This document shows positions 59,929-64,000 of a stretch of 64,000 nt of DNA, one piece after another; position 1 is the first letter of the stretch; each line of letters opens with the position of its first letter. The position numbers and the translations under genes are program-made. The DNA comes from Myxococcus stipitatus (GTDB lineage: Bacteria > Myxococcota > Myxococcia > Myxococcales > Myxococcaceae). Where the stretch lies: the NCBI RefSeq assembly GCF_037414475.1, contig NZ_CP147913.1, positions 7,872,001 to 7,936,000 on the forward strand, written 5' to 3'. The notes under the pieces were generated by a model. It worked only from the letters and a program-made list of their open reading frames with translations. It was not told where the DNA came from and made no database searches.

Positions 59929-61333
59929 CACGCGATGCTCGCGTTTCTCGGTGCTGGTGGACCAGCTCTCCCCGGATGAGTCCCCGGCCAGCTTCCTGGT
60001 GAAACAGGCTCGCACTCGCCAGGGACTCGCGCGTCTCTTCGGGCGGCTGACCCATCCCGAGGTGGAGACGCTCGTTCACGACCTGGACTTCTGGGCGCGT
60101 CGCGAACAGATGCCGCCAGCCTCGTTCGCCACGTGTTTCATCATGGCGGGCCGGGGTTTCGGCAAGACCTGGTCGGGCGCTCGGTGGGTGATTCAGAAGG
60201 CCCGCGAGGCGAAGACGATTGGCGCGCTCATCGGCCCCACTGCGGCGGACGTGCGAGACACCATGATTCGCGGCTCCAGCGGCATCCTTGCCCTGTCGCC
60301 CCCGTGGTTCATGCCGGTGTACGAGCCCAGCAAGCGGCGCGTCACGTGGCCCAACGGCGTCTACGCCATCTGCTACTCGGCGGATAAGCCGGACCGGTTG
60401 CGCGGGCCTAACTGCGGCTGGGCCTGGGGTGATGAGCCCGCGTCCTGGAAGCATGAAATGGCGGCGCTGGACCAGCTCCCGATGGTGCTGCGCATTGGCT
60501 CCGCTGCGAACCCGCCCCAGCTCCTCCTGACGGGGACACCTCGCCCGTTGCGGAAGCTGGAGGAGCTGCTCTTCTCCGACGCGGAAGCGAAGACCCTCCG
60601 GCCCGGGGTGGTGCTGCGCACGGGCTCGTCACTGGCCAACCGCGCCAACCTGGCGCCCAGTGCCGTGGCCACCATGCGCGCGCTGATGAACACGCGCTGG
60701 GGGCAACAGGAGGTGCTCGGCAAGCTGCTGATGGATGTGCCAGGCGCCATCTTTGGCTCGGCGCGGTGGGGGCGCGTGGATGCGGATGCCCATGAGTACG
60801 CGCGAGCGCTGGACCGGCGGATTGTGTCAGTGGACCCCGCGCCCACCAGTGAGACGGGCTCGGACGAGACGGGCATCGTCGTCCAGGGAGTGAGAAGCAG
60901 TCCGCTCCTTGGGACGGATGGCTCGCCGCTGAAACGTGTCTCGGTGCTCAAGGACGCGAGCCTCCGGGGCTCGCCACGCGAGTGGGCTGCCGCCGCAATC
61001 CGTGAGTACCTCGCCTTCGAGTGTGACGCCCTGGTGGCCGAGGTGAATTCGGGCGGGGAGATGGTGGAGACGACGATTCAGACGGTGGCCGCGGAGATGG
61101 GCGTCCACGTCAACGTGAAGCCGGTGCGTGCCCGCGAGGCCAAGAGCAAACGTGCCGAGCCAGTGAGCGCGTTGGCCGAGACGGGGCGCATCGAGTTTGT
61201 GGGCACCTTCCCCAAGCTCGAGCTCCAGCTCTCGAAGTTCAGCGGCGTGAACGGCCGCCGCGATGACCGCGTGGATGCCCTGCTGTGGGGCGTCCACGAG
61301 TTGGTGTTCGCGGATTCCTTCTTCTGTCTGTGA
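59918..61333 (+). CDS. Phage terminase large subunit (packaging ATPase-nuclease)
   Basis: 471 aa. Walker A MAGRGFGKTWSGA (residues 77-89), Walker B GWAWGDEPASW (D172, E173), coupling motif LLTGTPRPLRKL, and the C-terminal RNase H-like nuclease with VSVDPAPTSETGSDETG and, near the end, RRDDRVDALLWGVHEL. Together with the small subunit it translocates and cuts concatemeric DNA into the prohead. Confidence 0.93.
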   Translation: MARDTRCSRFSVLVDQLSPDESPASFLVKQARTRQGLARLFGRLTHPEVETLVHDLDFWARREQMPPASFATCFIMAGRGFGKTWSGARWVIQKAREAKTIGALIGPTAADVRDTMIRGSSGILALSPPWFMPVYEPSKRRVTWPNGVYAICYSADKPDRLRGPNCGWAWGDEPASWKHEMAALDQLPMVLRIGSAANPPQLLLTGTPRPLRKLEELLFSDAEAKTLRPGVVLRTGSSLANRANLAPSAVATMRALMNTRWGQQEVLGKLLMDVPGAIFGSARWGRVDADAHEYARALDRRIVSVDPAPTSETGSDETGIVVQGVRSSPLLGTDGSPLKRVSVLKDASLRGSPREWAAAAIREYLAFECDALVAEVNSGGEMVETTIQTVAAEMGVHVNVKPVRAREAKSKRAEPVSALAETGRIEFVGTFPKLELQLSKFSGVNGRRDDRVDALLWGVHELVFADSFFCL

Positions 61334-61341
61334 GGGTGGCG

Positions 61342-62667
61342 ATGGGTTTCTGGGACCGGATGAAGGCAGCGGTGAGTCGCGAGCCTCGCAAGGGGACAGG
61401 GCTGGAGCTGGCGCGCTGGCAACAGGCGCCGCCGCGCCGGGGAACCGCGCAGCTCCTCGCCGCGTACCGCGAGATGCCGTGGTTGCGCGCTTGTGTTGAT
61501 GTCGTGGCCGACTCGGTGGCGGGCGTTCAATGGCGCGTCTATCGCCGTGTGCAGAGGGATGGGCAGCCTGTGAAGGACTACGCGCTCCGAAGTGCGACGC
61601 GCGAGGTCCGTGCCGGGCGGTTGAAGGCGATGCTGGAGGCGGGCGAGGCGCAAGAGGTTCCGGACCATCCTGTCCTCAAGCTGCTCTCGGACCCGAACGA
61701 CCATCTCACCGGGCGCAGTGTGACGAAGCTCGTTCAGGTGTCCCTGGACCTGGTGGGCGAGGCGTTCCTGGTGCTGGAGCGCGTGGGCGGCGTGCCGGTG
61801 GGTTTCTGGCCGGTGCCTCCGAGCACCGTCACGAGGTTGCCCGCGCTGGACGTGCCCCGAGAGCAGCGCACGTACACCGTGACGGTGGGTAAGTTGTCGC
61901 GAGACATCCCGGCCAGCGACGTGTTGCACCTGCGCAACCTGGACCCCGAGGACCCGCTGGGACGCGGCATCGGCCCCGCCTATGCGTTGGGGGATGAGCT
62001 GGACACGGACGAGTACGTGGCTCGGTTCCTCAAGACGTCCTTCTGGAACAACATGCTGCCGCCCGCCATCGCCTCAATTGAGGGCCTGTCCGATGCGAAT
62101 AGCGCGGGCGCGCGTACCTTCAAGGAATCACTGGCCCGAGAGCACCAGGGGCCGGACAAGGCGGGGAAGCTCCTCATCACCAGCGGGAAGGTGACGTTTG
62201 CTCGCCTGGACACGAGCTTCAAGGACATGCAGTTGGTGGAGCTGCGCCGCTTCCTCATGGACTTCGTCCGCATGACGTTCAGGGTGCCCCCTGAAATCGT
62301 CGGAGACATCTCCAGCTCGAACAAGGCCACTGCCTTCGCGGCGAGGGAAAACCTTGCCGAGCAGGCGACCTTGCCGCGCATGGAGTTTCTCCGCACCGAG
62401 TACCAGATGCGGCTGATGACGCTGCTGGGCGATGAGGGGGCAATCCTCGATTACGACAGCCCCGTGCCCGCTGACCGTGAGCACCAGCTCCGCGTCATGG
62501 GGGCCATGCCGGAGGCATTTAGCTATGATGAGTGGCGAGAGTTGGCGGGTCTTCGTCCAGACCCGAACCGGCAGGGGTATCCGTTGCCTTTGCCGGGACA
62601 ATCAGTGGGTGAACAATCGCCTACAGAGATAGGTGGCGATTCCGCTGAGTCGAGTTCATGGGGATAG
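61342..62667 (+). CDS. HK97-type phage portal protein
   Basis: 441 aa from ATG 61342; a longer in-frame start lies inside terL. Typical portal signatures: AYREMPWLRACVDVVADSVAGVQWRVYRR, VSLDLVGEAFLVLERV, DVLHLRNLDPEDP, then FVRMTFRVPPEIVGDIS with SNKATAFAARENL and the helical wing RMEFLRTEYQMRL. It forms the dodecameric packaging ring and sits 8 bp after terL. Confidence 0.88.
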   Translation: MGFWDRMKAAVSREPRKGTGLELARWQQAPPRRGTAQLLAAYREMPWLRACVDVVADSVAGVQWRVYRRVQRDGQPVKDYALRSATREVRAGRLKAMLEAGEAQEVPDHPVLKLLSDPNDHLTGRSVTKLVQVSLDLVGEAFLVLERVGGVPVGFWPVPPSTVTRLPALDVPREQRTYTVTVGKLSRDIPASDVLHLRNLDPEDPLGRGIGPAYALGDELDTDEYVARFLKTSFWNNMLPPAIASIEGLSDANSAGARTFKESLAREHQGPDKAGKLLITSGKVTFARLDTSFKDMQLVELRRFLMDFVRMTFRVPPEIVGDISSSNKATAFAARENLAEQATLPRMEFLRTEYQMRLMTLLGDEGAILDYDSPVPADREHQLRVMGAMPEAFSYDEWRELAGLRPDPNRQGYPLPLPGQSVGEQSPTEIGGDSAESSSWG

Positions 62668-62699
62668 GACAACATAGTCTATGTCCCATCCTTTGTTCT

Positions 62700-63125
62700 C
62701 TATGGCTTTCGGGAGAGTGCCCGTATCGCTTCGTCTGCAAGCACTGAGAGCGCACTTTGCCTTGGCACGATTCCTCCGGGCTCTGGCACCCTGTCGGGGT
62801 CGGTCGCCGCCCCCTCAAACATTTTCGAAACGGGGTCAAACTTGAGCGGGATCGGGGTCGAATTATGCCCCTCTCGGCGGAACGCCAGCGTTCCATTGGC
62901 TTCAATTGCAATGAAGGCTTGCTTGAGCGTGCTCAGTCGCAGGTAGATGGCATCGTCATCTGCCCTGCCAATCGGCAGTCCGTACTTGCCTGCAAGGACC
63001 AAGAACTGCTGCAGAAGTTCTCTTGCTGCTTCTTTTCGCGCGCTGGCATGATCGTAGCTTTGCCCGACATAGTCGGCCAAGAGTCGATGTGCGCCGAGGT
63101 CCCAGTACTTCTTGTCTGTAGTCAT
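62700..63125 (-). CDS. Hypothetical protein on opposite strand (moron)
   Basis: 141 aa from ATG 63125 with AAGGCGG upstream; the 70 codons before it in frame are rejected. Helical N-terminus (LGAHRLLADYVGQSYDHASARKEAARELL by features), then a strand-rich part and a Pro-containing tail. Lower GC than the packaging genes and oriented against them, with no 23-bp element. Likely separately acquired. Function unknown. Confidence 0.7.
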   Translation of the reverse strand: MTTDKKYWDLGAHRLLADYVGQSYDHASARKEAARELLQQFLVLAGKYGLPIGRADDDAIYLRLSTLKQAFIAIEANGTLAFRREGHNSTPIPLKFDPVSKMFEGAATDPDRVPEPGGIVPRQSALSVLADEAIRALSRKP

Positions 63126-63289
63126 GTTGTCCGCCTTTCTGGTGTGGCCAATGGCCCAACCTAACCGTTCCTTTTTTGCGCGCAAGCGGACCGTCTTGGG
63201 TTCCAGGGGTGAAATCTTGTTGTCGTGCTGGAGTTGCTTGGCGAGCCTGCGATTCGCGGATGGTGTCCGCCTACGTGCTCCTTGATGAA

Positions 63290-63312
63290 CCAGTCGCAGA
63301 AAGTGTCCCCAT
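63290..63312 (+). promoter_or_regulatory. 23-bp prophage element, copy 7
   Basis: Reads CCAGTCGCAGAA then AGTGTCCCCAT, 13 bases before the prohead protease ATG. It restarts the rightward arm after the moron interruption. Confidence 0.75.
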
Positions 63313-63325
63313 AAGAGAGAGGTGA

Positions 63326-63994
63326 ATGCTTGCACCTCTTTCCAGGGCCCGCCTCTTCACCGTCCAGAAGGACGCTCCTGCCACCGTTGAGGGGGCGCCG
63401 AGGGGTTACACCTTCCGCGCCAATGACGGGGACTTCGACCGCTACAACGACAGGCTGAGCGTCCAGGGCTGGATGCTCGACGCGTTCAACGCCAACCCCG
63501 TCGTCCTATTCAACCACGATGACGGTTCCGGGGGCTTCTTCGGCACGGGACGCAAGGACGTCCTGCCCATCGGGAAGGGTCGCGCCTACGTCCAGGGAGA
63601 TGCCCTCCTGGTGGACATCGAGTTCGACCAGGAAGACGACTTCGCGCGCAAGGTCGAGAGCAAGGTGGCGCGCGGCATCCTGAATGCCGTGTCGGTGCGT
63701 TACCTCATGCACCGCTACCACGAGAACGAGCGCGGCGGCTTCGATTGCGAGCAGCAAGAGCTACTCGAAATCTCCATTGTCACGATTCCAGGCAACCAGC
63801 GCGCGGTGAGGGTGAAGGAGCTGGCCGACGAGCGCGCCGCCTTCATCCAGGACGTGGCCAAGGCGGTGGTGGCCGCCCTCGACGTGCGCGAGCGCGGCAA
63901 GGCCGCTCCGCCCCCTGTCCCCGACGTCAACGCACTGGCCAGGCACACGGCCGAGTCCCTCTTGCAGCACCTCACCTTGGAGACGCACCGATGA
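63326..63994 (+). CDS. HK97-family prohead protease
   Basis: 222 aa. N-terminal GYTFRANDGDFDRYNDRLSVQGW, FNHDD with catalytic His64, GILNAVSVRY with Ser123, and QELLEISIVTIPGNQRAV, all typical of peptidase S78. The C-terminal helical tail (about 175-222) probably acts as the scaffold-like delta domain region. It processes the major capsid protein, which should follow. Confidence 0.92.
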   Translation: MLAPLSRARLFTVQKDAPATVEGAPRGYTFRANDGDFDRYNDRLSVQGWMLDAFNANPVVLFNHDDGSGGFFGTGRKDVLPIGKGRAYVQGDALLVDIEFDQEDDFARKVESKVARGILNAVSVRYLMHRYHENERGGFDCEQQELLEISIVTIPGNQRAVRVKELADERAAFIQDVAKAVVAALDVRERGKAAPPPVPDVNALARHTAESLLQHLTLETHR

Positions 63995-64000
63995 CCCCCG
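63991..64000 (+). CDS. Start of next gene, probably major capsid protein (truncated by window)
   Basis: ATG 63991 overlaps the protease stop by four bases (ATGA). Only Met-Thr-Pro is visible. The HK97 order portal-protease-capsid predicts a capsid gene; the sequence shown cannot confirm it. Confidence 0.4.

Overview
The window is high-GC DNA with strongly G/C-biased third codon positions. It carries the Agl-Glt adventurous gliding motility cluster, which is diagnostic of Myxococcales, so the host is most likely Myxococcus or a close Myxococcaceae relative. This assignment rests on recognised gene families and gene order, not on a database search.

Region 1 (1-24.3 kb, + strand) is the gliding machinery cluster: gltD (5'-truncated by the window edge), gltE, gltF, gltG, gltH, an unnamed RG/RE-rich TPR gene, the giant TPR gene gltI (agmK) and gltJ (agmX). 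Together they encode the TPR scaffold, outer-membrane lipoprotein and barrel, and the FHA/zinc-ribbon inner-membrane proteins that link the motor to the cell surface. A perfect intrinsic terminator in front of gltI suggests at least two transcription units.

Region 2 (24.4-31.2 kb) is mixed chromosome: a Cys-rich lipoprotein, a YwqK/MORN-like exported protein, a protein whose motif order resembles RelA/SpoT (p)ppGpp synthetases, an Ig-like-domain lipoprotein and ffh (SRP54), with clear terminators between them.

Region 3 (31.4-40.3 kb, - strand) is a small biosynthetic cluster. A stand-alone adenylation protein reads as proline-specific and lies beside a carrier protein and an acyl-CoA dehydrogenase. 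This is the trio that makes pyrrole-2-carboxyl-S-carrier protein from L-proline. With it are a condensation-carrier didomain, a CCR-like reductase, a discrete acyltransferase and a truncated ABC1/UbiB-like protein. Several catalytic motifs are altered. A relic of an ECF-transporter EcfT gene lies antisense inside the cluster. Small hypotheticals, including a Cys-His-Asp protease-like protein, follow to 42.3 kb.

Region 4 (42.57 kb to the right edge) is a prophage whose integrase lies directly downstream of the 5' half of a tRNA-Leu(TAA) gene. Leftward genes encode replication and recombination: excisionase-like, RuvC-like, family A DNA polymerase, SSB-like, helicase, Fe-S RecB-like exonuclease and primase/VapE helicase. 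Rightward genes encode a phage sigma-70-family factor, a small Zn protein, terminase small and large subunits, portal, HK97-type prohead protease and the first codons of the next gene. Cargo genes on the opposite strand or with different composition are embedded: a methyltransferase-like gene framed by 80-bp MITE-like inverted repeats, a PD-(D/E)XK nuclease-like gene, and two small unknowns.

The most striking new signal is a 23-bp element found seven times in the prophage, on both strands. It lies just upstream of the first gene of core phage transcription units and was not found at cargo genes. The phage encodes its own sigma factor, so these are candidate phage-specific promoters or regulatory sites.
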